NCBI RefSeq assembly: GCF_003730135.1
Contig: NZ_RJVO01000001.1
Span: forward strand, 434,001-498,000
Length of the DNA stretch: 64,000 bases
Source of the DNA: Stagnimonas aquatica
Lineage (GTDB): Bacteria > Pseudomonadota > Gammaproteobacteria > Nevskiales > Nevskiaceae
Direction of reading: 5' to 3'
Shown here: positions 51,914 to 61,299 of the stretch, in pieces
Numbering within the stretch: the stretch's first letter is position 1
Layout of the letters: each line of letters opens with the position of its first letter
Made by a program: the position numbers and the translations under genes
The notes under the pieces: generated by a model
Told to the model about the DNA's origin: nothing
The model's database searches: none
Seen by the model: the letters and a program-made list of their open reading frames with translations, nothing else

Positions 51914-52848
51914 AGGCCGATGGCCATCAGCAGCGGCGTGAGCAGGCTGAGCATCACATTGGCCACCATCGCCGGCAGCAGCCGGGGGATGCGATTGGGC
52001 CAGCGCTGCACCACCGCCGCTGCGTAGGCGGCGATGGGCAGGGTCGCCAGACCCAGCAGCGCCGGCTTCGGCAACGCGCCCAGCAACACCCCCAGCAGCA
52101 GCGCGCTGTAGGCGGCCACCAGCAGGCCGACATACACCCGCGCGGCGGCCGGCCGGCCGTAGAGGACAGGCAGATTGCGGCGGCCGACACTGCGGTCGGC
52201 CTCCACATCGGGGAACTGGTTGAGCAGCAGCAAGGCGCTGACCAGGAACAGCAGCGGCAGCGCGGCGGCCCAGACCGCCGTCGAGTGGTGCCCGGTGAGC
52301 GCCACCGCCGTGCCGACCACCATCAGCGGACCAAAGCCCAGGCCCGGCGCCAGCAGGCCCAGCCAGGGCCGTCGCACCAGCACCGGCGTGTAGCTGGCAA
52401 CCAGCAGCAGCCCCAGCAAGCCGAGTGGCAGCAAGGCCGCGCCGTGATGCGCCAGCAGCCAGAGGCCGATCACCGCCGTCAGCGCCAGTGCACCGAGAGC
52501 CAGCGCCAGCGTGTAGCCGGCGAGTTCCGGGTGTGCTTGCAGGCTGCCGCTACCGCCGGAGAACGGGGTGCGACGGGTGCGGGCGTCGAGGCCGCTACGG
52601 AAGTCGAACCACTCGTTGAGCGCATTGACCGCCGCATGCGCCGCCAGCGCGCCCAGCAGCGCCAGCGTCAGCCGGCGCAAATCCAGCGCCCCCTGCTGCC
52701 AGTGCACCACCGCAGCGGCCAGCAGCACGCAGCCAGGCGTCAGCAGCAAAAACGGCAAGCGCAATGGGCCCAGCCAGACACGCCAACCGGCGGTTGCCGT
52801 CGGGCGTGAGAATCGCGACTGCGGCGCCGCCAGGGTGGCACTGAGCAT
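51901..52848 (-). CDS. UbiA-superfamily prenyltransferase (MenA-like)
   Basis: A 315-residue inner-membrane protein with about eight to nine membrane segments. The two Asp-rich motifs are NALNEWFDFRSGLD near residues 76-89 and NQFPDVEADRSVGRRN near 211-226, which bind the prenyl diphosphate through magnesium. The layout is closer to MenA (1,4-dihydroxy-2-naphthoate prenyltransferase) than to UbiA of ubiquinone synthesis, but no other men gene is in the window, so the acceptor is uncertain. It overlaps the YeaD gene by 13 bases, tail to tail. Confidence 0.86.
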   Translation of the reverse strand: MLSATLAAPQSRFSRPTATAGWRVWLGPLRLPFLLLTPGCVLLAAAVVHWQQGALDLRRLTLALLGALAAHAAVNALNEWFDFRSGLDARTRRTPFSGGSGSLQAHPELAGYTLALALGALALTAVIGLWLLAHHGAALLPLGLLGLLLVASYTPVLVRRPWLGLLAPGLGFGPLMVVGTAVALTGHHSTAVWAAALPLLFLVSALLLLNQFPDVEADRSVGRRNLPVLYGRPAAARVYVGLLVAAYSALLLGVLLGALPKPALLGLATLPIAAYAAAVVQRWPNRIPRLLPAMVANVMLSLLTPLLMAIGLYCT

Positions 52849-52857
52849 GGCCCGCCC

Positions 52858-53100
52858 TCAGTGCGCGGCGTTGAGCCGGGTGTAGAGCTGATCCTTGAGG
52901 CGCACGCGGCGGGTCTTGAGGTTTTCCACATACTCGTCGCCGGGCGTCTCCAGCTCCTGCTCGATGCGGCGCACCTCGTGATCCACCTCGTGGTACTCGG
53001 CGAACAGCTTGGCGAAGTGGGCGTCGCTGGTCTTCAGCGCATGGATGCGGTCCTTGAACTGCGGCAGGTCGTGGACGAGGTCGTGCTTTTCGATGGTCAT
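52858..53100 (-). CDS. YdcH-family protein (DUF465)
   Basis: An 80-residue, mostly helical protein with the family core FAKLFAEYHEVDHEVRRIEQ near residues 29-48 and the C-terminal RRVRLKDQLYTRL. Function is unknown across the family. It lies nine bases upstream of the prenyltransferase gene in the same direction, so the two form a small transcript. Confidence 0.9.
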   Translation of the reverse strand: MTIEKHDLVHDLPQFKDRIHALKTSDAHFAKLFAEYHEVDHEVRRIEQELETPGDEYVENLKTRRVRLKDQLYTRLNAAH

Positions 53101-53279
53101 GGAGGAAATCCCGCTCTAGGTCTTGGGTGCGGGCATTGTTCCCAGCCCCTCGACCCGGCTCATTGACCTCGGTCAATCCCAGCCCAGCCGAGGTGATCGC
53201 TTGCGGCATACTCGACACAAACCATCTGCGGGTCTGGGCGACGCCCTGAACCCGCGTTCTTGGGGAAGGGAAGATCACC

Positions 53280-54947
53280 ATGGCTGACACGAGGCCACCG
53301 CAGGCAATCTGGGTACGACACCCCTACTGGACCTATACCGTCACTGCCGCAGGACTCGCCGGCCTGCTGTCCTGGGGCCTGGTCAGCCTCGCCGGGCCAG
53401 CCTGGGCCAGCCCCTCGGTGGCGGCACCTGCGGCACAAGCAGCCGCTCCGCCGGCGCCAATCGCCCCCGCGACGACAAGCCCGTCGAGCACATCACCGGC
53501 GCCGCCTGCCCCAGCGACGGTGCCTTCATCGCTCGCGCCCGCACCGCCCAGCCCGAGCCCCTCCACCGGCCTCGGCGCCGAAGCGGAGCGGCGCCTGGCC
53601 GAACTCGAACAGCGGCAAGAGTCCGTCGTCAACAGCGTGATCGAGGCTCGCAGCAAGACCATCGACTGGTGGCTGGCCTACCTGGCCGTGTTCACGGCCG
53701 TGATCGGACTGGTCGGCCTGCTGATTCCCTTCATCATCGGCCGCAAGGAGCGAGAGCGGCTCCAGGTCGACCTCGACGAGGTCCGACGGATGAAGGGCGA
53801 GATCGACTCCCACCTGCAGGGCTCGCGGAAGAACCTTGACGAGAGCAATGCCTTGCTCGCCGCCCAGCGGCCCGAATCCAAGGACAGCACTTCGAGCCCC
53901 AAAAGCGCAGCAGCCGTGGACAAGGCCGTCGCCGAGGTCAAGGCGGCGGAAGCGGCCTCGCCGACCGACCGCCTCCGCGCCGAGGCACTCGCCAGCAAGG
54001 CAGAGCCCGAAAAAGCCTATGCGCTCTGGCACGCCTTGTTGAGCCTGAGCCCCGGAGATGCGCAGGCCGCTTTTTACTGCGGCTACTGGGCGCAGTCGAT
54101 CAGCGAGCAAGACGGCCGCGCGGATGCCTCCTGGTGGCGACAGCGGGGCATCGCGCACTACCAGCGGGCGGTGGAACTCGACGGGCGCAGTCACTGGGCG
54201 CTGAACAACTGGGGCAACGCCCTCACGGCCGAAGCCCGGGCCCTGGCGCAAGCCGGGGACCTGCCGACCGCGCGCAGCCTCTGGCAGCAGGCCGGCCAGC
54301 GCTACGCCGACGCCCTGCGCATCAAGCCCGACAAGCACGAGGCCGCCTACAACTGGGGCAGCGCCCTCGACGACGAAGCCCTGGCCCTGGCGCAGGTCAA
54401 GGACCTGCCGACCGCGCGCAGCCTCTGGCAGCAGGCCGGCCAGCGCTACGCCGACGCCCTGCGCATCAAGCCCGACAAGCACGAGGCCGCCTACAACTGG
54501 GGCAACGCTCTCGCGGCCGAAGCCCTGGCCCTGGCGCAGGTCAAGGACCTGCCGACCGCGCGCAGCCTCTGGCAGCAGGCCGGCCAGCGCTACGCCGACG
54601 CCCTGCGCATCAAACCGGACATGCACGAGGTCGCCAGCAACTGGGCCAGCACGCTGCTGCACGAAGCTGAGGCCATCGGAGATTCTGCGGAGGCTCGTGG
54701 CCTTTGCGAGCGTGCACGGGACTTGATGCTGCCCTTCGCGGAGCGGAAACCCTCAGTGGCCGCCTACAACCTCGCCTGCGCCTACGCCCGGTTGCAGGAC
54801 TTCGAGGCCAGCCTCACCTGGCTGCGCCGCAGCCGCGATGCGGGCGGTCTACCCGACCGCGAGCATCTGGAGACCGATCCGGATCTGGCCGAGCTGCGGC
54901 TAACACCCGGCTTCAAGGCCTTCCTGGGAGAGACCTTCGGCGGATAG
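53280..54947 (+). CDS. membrane-anchored TPR-type protein with near-identical tandem repeats
   Basis: A 555-residue protein. Residues 20-44 are a first membrane segment (or uncleaved signal), then a Pro/Ala/Ser linker to 97, a coiled-coil stretch, a second membrane segment (YLAVFTAVIGLVGLLIPFII near 136-155) and a charged helix. The C-terminal half holds helical repeats of TPR type: three 48-residue units (from residue 310) that each start NWG and share DLPTARSLWQQAGQRYADAL, then weaker repeats to the end. The closing DPDLAELRLTPGFKAFL resembles TPR-end motifs. Role unknown; perhaps a scaffold. Confidence 0.8.
   Translation: MADTRPPQAIWVRHPYWTYTVTAAGLAGLLSWGLVSLAGPAWASPSVAAPAAQAAAPPAPIAPATTSPSSTSPAPPAPATVPSSLAPAPPSPSPSTGLGAEAERRLAELEQRQESVVNSVIEARSKTIDWWLAYLAVFTAVIGLVGLLIPFIIGRKERERLQVDLDEVRRMKGEIDSHLQGSRKNLDESNALLAAQRPESKDSTSSPKSAAAVDKAVAEVKAAEAASPTDRLRAEALASKAEPEKAYALWHALLSLSPGDAQAAFYCGYWAQSISEQDGRADASWWRQRGIAHYQRAVELDGRSHWALNNWGNALTAEARALAQAGDLPTARSLWQQAGQRYADALRIKPDKHEAAYNWGSALDDEALALAQVKDLPTARSLWQQAGQRYADALRIKPDKHEAAYNWGNALAAEALALAQVKDLPTARSLWQQAGQRYADALRIKPDMHEVASNWASTLLHEAEAIGDSAEARGLCERARDLMLPFAERKPSVAAYNLACAYARLQDFEASLTWLRRSRDAGGLPDREHLETDPDLAELRLTPGFKAFLGETFGG
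54207..54638 (+). repeat. three tandem 144-bp repeats inside the TPR gene
   Basis: Units at 54207-54350, 54351-54494 and 54495-54638 encode 48 residues each. The middle part (CTGCCGACCGCGCGCAGCCT onward) is identical at DNA level over roughly 90 bases in all three, with differences at the ends. Such identity means recent duplication or gene conversion. Confidence 0.9.
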
Positions 54948-54979
54948 GCCCGTCGCCCACCGTCTCGGCAATATCCTCT

Positions 54980-54998
54980 TATCCGCATAAGCGGATAT
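54980..54998 (+). promoter_or_regulatory. 19-bp inverted-repeat operator, ahcY copy
   Basis: TATCCGCATAAGCGGATAT contains arms ATCCGC and GCGGAT around ATAA and overlaps a possible -10 box TATACT (54996-55001). It lies 119 bases before the ahcY start. A related element precedes metK at 49722. Confidence 0.72.
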
Positions 54999-55116
54999 AC
55001 TGCCACCCACTTGGCCCGCGAGGGGCGCTGCGACCGTCGATGAGGGCGGCCAGGCTCGCCGGCACTGACACCGCAACGGCGCCCGTTCCAACTCAACACC
55101 AGCTCTGGAGCGACGC

Positions 55117-56556
<1,440 letters not shown>

Positions 56557-56564
56557 GGCTTGAG

Positions 56565-56659
56565 TCCCCTCACCCGCCTGCGGGGAAGGGCGTAGGTTGG
56601 GGGCGTTTGCCCGCCCCCCCAACGCCCCATCCCAACCTTCCCCCGCTAGCGGGGGAGGG
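56565..56659. repeat. intergenic palindromic repeat, BIME-like, copy 2
   Basis: Nine bases after the ahcY stop begins a hairpin CCCCTCACCCGC/GCGGGGAAGGG, then GGTTGGGGGCGTT and AACGCCCCATCCCAACC as complementary inner arms around GCCCGCCCCCC, and a closing hairpin TTCCCCCGC/GCGGGGGAG. It has the same architecture as the element at 6749-6857. No T run follows. Confidence 0.7.
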
Positions 56660-56706
56660 CGTCGCCCGCCAGCGACGATGGCAAGCGCTTCGTTTCGAGG
56701 TCGCCC

Positions 56707-57519
56707 GTGAAAATTCATCACCTCAACTGCGGCTCGATGTGCCCGCACGGCCGGCGCCTGATGCAGGGCGAAGGCGGCTGGCTGGAGCCGGCGCAGATCG
56801 TCTGCCACTGCTGGCTGATCGAGGGCCGCAAGGGCCTGACCCTGGTTGATACCGGCCTCGGCACCGCCCAGGTCCAGGGCATGGTGCACGCTCACCTCAA
56901 GGCACTGATGCGGCCAACACTCGATCTGCGCGAAACCGCGCTGGCGCAGGTGGTCAAACTCGGCTTCAAGGCCGCCGACGTGCGCCACATCGTGCTCACC
57001 CATCTCGACTTCGACCACGCCGGCGCGCTCGCCGATTTCCCCGAGGCCGAGGTGCATGTGCACGCCCCCGAGCTGACCGCCGCCGCGCACCCGCAGAGCC
57101 TGATCGAGAAGCAGCGCTACGAGGCGCGGCTGTGGGCGCACGGTCCGAAGTGGGTGCGGCACTCTACCGCCGGCGAGCGCTGGAACGGCTTCGAGGCGGT
57201 GCGCGCGCTCGGCGACAGCGACGACGAAATCCTGCTGCTGCCGCTGGCCGGCCACACCCGTGGCCATGCCGGCGTCGCCGCCCGCGACCAGGACGGCGGC
57301 TGGCGGCTGCATTGCGGCGACGCCTACTTCTTCCACACCGAAGTCGAGACGGCAGGCCGCTGCCCGCCCGGCCTCAACCTCTTCCAGACCCTGCTGGCGG
57401 TGGACAATCCCGCCCGCAAGACCAACCAGGCGCGGCTGCGCCAGCTCAACGCCCAGGGCGGCGTCGCCCTCAACAGCGCGCACTGCCCCCACGAATACCG
57501 CCGAGACACCGCCGCATGA
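56707..57519 (+). CDS. metallo-beta-lactamase-fold hydrolase (lactonase-like)
   Basis: A 270-residue cytoplasmic hydrolase. Zinc motifs are LTHLDFDHAG near residues 97-106 (HxDxDH), the second His in AGHTRGHAG near 182-190, the bridging Asp in LHCGDAYF near 202-209 and a final His in NSAHCPHE near 258. The order and the N-terminal LIEGRKGLTLVDTGLG resemble AHL-lactonase-type enzymes, but the substrate is unknown. Its stop overlaps the metF start (ATGA), so it is translated with metF. Confidence 0.88.
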   Translation: MKIHHLNCGSMCPHGRRLMQGEGGWLEPAQIVCHCWLIEGRKGLTLVDTGLGTAQVQGMVHAHLKALMRPTLDLRETALAQVVKLGFKAADVRHIVLTHLDFDHAGALADFPEAEVHVHAPELTAAAHPQSLIEKQRYEARLWAHGPKWVRHSTAGERWNGFEAVRALGDSDDEILLLPLAGHTRGHAGVAARDQDGGWRLHCGDAYFFHTEVETAGRCPPGLNLFQTLLAVDNPARKTNQARLRQLNAQGGVALNSAHCPHEYRRDTAA

Positions 57520-58376
57520 GCCACGCGCACGAACTGCATTTTTCCTTCGAGCTGTTCCCGCCGCGCACGCCGGTGGGCTGGACCAATCTGCCGCGCCTGA
57601 TCGGCGAGCTGGCGGCAGTGAAGCCGGCCTTCTTCAGCGTCACCTACGGCGCCGGCGGCAGCGACCAGAACGGCACCTACGACACCCTCATCCAGGTCAT
57701 CAAGCAGACCGGCATCGAGGCGGCGCCGCACCTCACCTGCATCGGCTCCACCCGCACCGGCATCGCGGCTCTGCTCGACCAGTACCGCGCCGCCGGCGTG
57801 CGCCGCATCGTCGCCCTGCGCGGCGACCTGCCGGCCACCGCGATCAGCAATGCCGCGCCGGGCGAGTTCCGCTACGCCAACGAGCTGGTGAGTTTCATCC
57901 GCGAGACCCACGGCGACCACTTCCAGTTGGAGGTCGCGGCCTACCCGGAGGTGCACCCGCAGGCCGCCAGTCCGGACGCCGATTTCGCCGCCTACCTGCG
58001 CAAGGTGGAGGCCGGCGCCAGCGGCGCGGTGACCCAGTACTTCTACAACGCCGACGCCTACTTCGATTTCGTCGAGCGCGGCGAGAAGGCCGGCCTGCGC
58101 ATCCCGGTGGTGCCGGGCATCATGCCCATCGTCAACTACGGCCAGTTGCAGCGCTTCAGCGACGCCTGCGGCGCCGAGATACCGCGCTGGCTGCGACTGC
58201 GCCTGGAAAGCTACGGCGAGGACAAGGCCAGCCTTCAGACCTTCGGCCTGGATGTGGTCACCCGGCTCGCCGAAACCCTGCTCAAGGGCGGCGCGCCGGG
58301 CCTGCACTTCTACACCCTCAACCAGGCCGAGCCGACGCTCAAGCTCTGGCGCAATCTCGGCCTGCCGGCGGCCTGA
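57516..58376 (+). CDS. metF: methylenetetrahydrofolate reductase
   Basis: MetF is a FAD enzyme that reduces 5,10-methylene-THF to 5-methyl-THF, the methyl donor for homocysteine remethylation. The 286-residue protein has the catalytic Glu in FSFELFPPRT near residue 11, FFSVTYGAGGSDQ near 38-50, RIVALRGDLP near 94-103 and VPGIMPIVNYGQLQRF near 198-213. Length is normal for the single-domain bacterial form. The start overlaps the MBL gene (ATGA), and ahcY lies just before, so methionine recycling genes are clustered. Confidence 0.96.
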   Translation: MSHAHELHFSFELFPPRTPVGWTNLPRLIGELAAVKPAFFSVTYGAGGSDQNGTYDTLIQVIKQTGIEAAPHLTCIGSTRTGIAALLDQYRAAGVRRIVALRGDLPATAISNAAPGEFRYANELVSFIRETHGDHFQLEVAAYPEVHPQAASPDADFAAYLRKVEAGASGAVTQYFYNADAYFDFVERGEKAGLRIPVVPGIMPIVNYGQLQRFSDACGAEIPRWLRLRLESYGEDKASLQTFGLDVVTRLAETLLKGGAPGLHFYTLNQAEPTLKLWRNLGLPAA

Positions 58377-58379
58377 GGC

Positions 58380-59591
58380 ATGACCGCCGCCGGCATGCAC
58401 GACCTGGCGGTGATCGGCGCCGGCCCGGCGGGCGCCGCGACCGCCTTCCACGCCGCCCGCGCTGGCCTGCGGGTGGTGCTGCTCGACATGGCGCGCTTCC
58501 CGCGCGACAAGATTTGCGGCGACGGTCTGACCGTGCGCGCGGTCGCGGAATTGCAGGCACTGGGCGTCGAGCCCGAGGTCCGGCGCCAGGCGGCGCTGAT
58601 CCGCCGCTTCGAGCTGAGCGCGCCGCTGGGCCGGGTGCAGTCGAAGCTCGGCGGCGCCGGCGAAACCGACTACGCCTACGTGCTGCCGCGCCTGAAGCTG
58701 GACCCGCTGCTGGTGCAGGCGGCGGTCGGCGCCGGCGCCGAGTTGCGCGAGCAGCACGCGCTTGAGACCTGGGAGACCGCCGACAACCATCTGCGCCTGC
58801 GACTGAAGACCCCGGACGGCGAGCGCTCGCTCGATGCCCGCTACGCGGTGCTGGCCTGCGGCGCCCATCTGGGTCCGCTGATGCGCATGCGGCTGCTGAC
58901 GCGCAAGCCGGCGGTGATGGTCGCGGTGCGCCAGTACTACGAAAACTATCAATCCGACGACGACCTCTGGCGCCTGCAGTTCCGCCGCGAGACGGCACCC
59001 GGCTACGGCTGGGTGTTCCCGGCCGGGCCGGGGCTGGCGAACGTCGGCGTCGCGCTCTACGCCAATCGCGACCACGCCCGCCCGGCGGAATGGCTGGAGC
59101 AGTACCGCCGGCGCACGGCCGCGCCCCTGCTGCGCGGCGCCCTGCCGCTGGGGCAAGCGCGCAGTTTCCCGCTGCGCACCGACTTCCTGCGCGCGCCGCT
59201 CACGGCGCCGCGCGTACTCATCACTGGCGAGGCCGCCGGCCTGGTCAACCCACTCACCGGCGAAGGCATCGACTACGCGCTGGAAAGCGGCCGCATCGCC
59301 GCCGAACAGGCGCGGACCCTGCTGGAACGCGGCGGCGACGGCAGCGCCCACGCCGCCGCCCTCCAGGCCCGCTACGCCGACCTGTTCCGGCTCAGCGAGG
59401 GCTTGCGCGACTGGTGCACGACGCCGGTGGGCATATCCCTGCTGACCCTGGCCGCGCACTGGCGGCCAGAGCTGAAACTGCGGCTGATCCGGGTGCTGTT
59501 CGGCGGCGAAGTGATCCAGGGCCGCCCCACGGCCCGGCGCCTGCTGCGCCGCCTGCTATGGCCCTCGCGCCGGGGCGGGACCGCCGCCTGA
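58380..59591 (+). CDS. FAD-dependent oxidoreductase, geranylgeranyl reductase family
   Basis: A 403-residue flavoprotein. The dinucleotide motif is LAVIGAGPAGAATAFHAA near residues 9-26, followed by DKICGDGLTVRAV near 41-53 and RVLITGEAAGLVNPLTGEGI near 278-297 (GDAAGLVNPxxGEGI). This set defines the geranylgeranyl reductase/tetraprenyl-beta-curcumene type family that reduces isoprenoid double bonds. The start is three bases after metF (ATG at 58380; a second at 58395). A lipid or quinone substrate is likely but not shown. It may be the last gene of the MBL-metF transcript. Confidence 0.88.
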   Translation: MTAAGMHDLAVIGAGPAGAATAFHAARAGLRVVLLDMARFPRDKICGDGLTVRAVAELQALGVEPEVRRQAALIRRFELSAPLGRVQSKLGGAGETDYAYVLPRLKLDPLLVQAAVGAGAELREQHALETWETADNHLRLRLKTPDGERSLDARYAVLACGAHLGPLMRMRLLTRKPAVMVAVRQYYENYQSDDDLWRLQFRRETAPGYGWVFPAGPGLANVGVALYANRDHARPAEWLEQYRRRTAAPLLRGALPLGQARSFPLRTDFLRAPLTAPRVLITGEAAGLVNPLTGEGIDYALESGRIAAEQARTLLERGGDGSAHAAALQARYADLFRLSEGLRDWCTTPVGISLLTLAAHWRPELKLRLIRVLFGGEVIQGRPTARRLLRRLLWPSRRGGTAA

Positions 59592-59694
59592 ACGGCTTGC
59601 GGCCCCAGGGGGCTTGGCGCCAGAGTTCAGGCCAACACGGCGCCGCGCACCGATCTTGCGTGGCTACCGACACCCGCCGACCGAGGACTCTCCC

Positions 59695-61020
59695 TTGCCC
59701 AGCCCCCGCATCCGTCTGAGCGCCCTGCTGCTCGCCCTTGCCCTGCCGTTCAACGCCAGTCTGGCGGCTGGCGAAACCCCTGTCCCCAAGCGACTGGCGA
59801 TCCGCGCCGCGCAACTCATCGACGGCACTGGTGCGGCGCCGCTGCGCGACGCGGTGGTGCTGGTCGAGGGCGAGCGGATCACCGCCGTCGGCAGCGGCCT
59901 GCCGATCCCGGCCGGCACCGAGCTGATCGACCTCGGCGGCGCGACGCTCACGCCTGGCCTGATCGACTGCCACACCCACATCAGCGGCGAGTCCGGCGAC
60001 TACTACCAGAAGCTGGTGCGCGAAAGTGCCATCGACGCCGCGGTGCGCGCCCACGTCTACGCCGGCCGCACCCTGATGGCCGGCTTCACCAGCATCCGCA
60101 ACCTCGGCGCCGAGGACTTCATCGACATCGCGCTGAAGAAGGCCATCGACGACGGCAGCGTCGCCGGTCCGCGCATCGACGCCGCCGGCCACGGTATCGG
60201 CGCCACCGGCGGTCACGCCGACCTCACCGGCACCTCGCCCTACCTGCACATCGACGGCTTCAGCGGCGTCGCCGACGGCGTCGAGGCGGTGCGGCTGAAA
60301 GTTCGCGAGCAGGTGAAGTACGGCGCCGGCGTGATCAAGATGGTGGCCACCGCCGGCGTGCTCTCGGAAGAGGACTCGGTGGGCGCGCCGCAATACACCC
60401 AGGAAGAGATGAACGCCCTGGTCGACGAAGCGCACCGCTGGGACCGCAAGGTGGCCGCGCACGCGCACGGCACCGAGGGCATCAAGATGGCCATCAAGGC
60501 CGGCGTGGACTCCATCGAGCACGGCAGCTTCATCGACGACGAGGGCATCCGCCTGATGAAGCAGCACGGCACCTGGCTGGTCGCCGACATCTACAACGAC
60601 GACTACATCCTCGCCGAGTTCGGACGCCTGAATTATCCGCAGAAGATCCTCGACAAGGAACGGCTGGTCGGCCGTACCCAGCGTGAGAACTTCCGCAAGG
60701 CGGCCAAAGCCGGCGTGAAGATCGCCTACGGCACCGACGCTGGCGTCTACCCGCACGGCTGGAACGGCAAGCAGATGGCGAAGATGGTGGAGTGGGGTCT
60801 GACGCCGATGCAGGCCATCGTCTCCGCCACCGGCAGCGCCGCCGAGCTGCTGGGCTGGCAAAAGACCGTAGGCCGCATCGCCCCAGGGCTCTACGCCGAC
60901 CTGATCGCGGTCAGCGGCGACCCGCTCCGGGATGTCAGCGAGTTTGAGCACATCGCCTTCGTGATGAAGGGCGGCGTGGTCTACAAGCAAGGCGGTCAGG
61001 TGCTGCCTCGCGCGCCCTGA
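59695..61020 (+). CDS. exported amidohydrolase (Xaa-Pro dipeptidase/imidazolonepropionase-like)
   Basis: A 441-residue protein. The start is TTG at 59695, with GAGGA seven bases upstream, because a signal peptide (IRLSALLLALALPFNASLAAG) follows at once; reading from the ATG at 59614 gives non-signal sequence. Metal motifs are LIDCHTHISGE near residues 94-104, KMVATAGVLSEEDS near 217 with the carbamylated Lys position, HAHGTEGIKMA near 257, SIEHGSF near 276 and AYGTDAGVYPHG near 344. Relatives are periplasmic prolidases acting on dipeptides or related amides; the substrate here is unknown. Confidence 0.9.
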   Translation: MPSPRIRLSALLLALALPFNASLAAGETPVPKRLAIRAAQLIDGTGAAPLRDAVVLVEGERITAVGSGLPIPAGTELIDLGGATLTPGLIDCHTHISGESGDYYQKLVRESAIDAAVRAHVYAGRTLMAGFTSIRNLGAEDFIDIALKKAIDDGSVAGPRIDAAGHGIGATGGHADLTGTSPYLHIDGFSGVADGVEAVRLKVREQVKYGAGVIKMVATAGVLSEEDSVGAPQYTQEEMNALVDEAHRWDRKVAAHAHGTEGIKMAIKAGVDSIEHGSFIDDEGIRLMKQHGTWLVADIYNDDYILAEFGRLNYPQKILDKERLVGRTQRENFRKAAKAGVKIAYGTDAGVYPHGWNGKQMAKMVEWGLTPMQAIVSATGSAAELLGWQKTVGRIAPGLYADLIAVSGDPLRDVSEFEHIAFVMKGGVVYKQGGQVLPRAP

Positions 61021-61299
61021 GCGTGCGCTGACCAATCCGGCCGAAGCGCAAGCCCAGGCCGGATGCCAGCCGGGCATCGAGCACCGGATGCATCCGACAC
61101 TCGGGCCAGGCCTGTCTCTGAGCCCGAGCAAGGCTCTGCCGGCGCCTGCAACCTCGGTCACAACGGCGCGGAAACCTCGTCTTTAAACTCCACCTCCAAG
61201 TCGGGCATCTGAGCCCGCTAGAACCGAATACCGACACGGACGTCGCCGGCCTGCCAGGGGCACCGCCGTAGGCGCCGCTCCGTCCGGAGGAGTCAGGGG
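61021..61299. other. intergenic region, no gene recognised
   Basis: About 279 bases between the amidohydrolase and the TMTC-like gene hold no plausible frame. There is a weak GC-rich hairpin around 61057-61075 (CCGGATGCCAGCCGGG) and an SD-like GGAGGAG just before the next start at 61300. I see no strong terminator. Confidence 0.5.

Noticed and set aside
53101-53279. Promoter or operator between the ydcH gene and the TPR gene
   Set aside because: CATACT near 53206 is -10-like but no -35 box stands at the right distance, and no inverted repeat of note is present.
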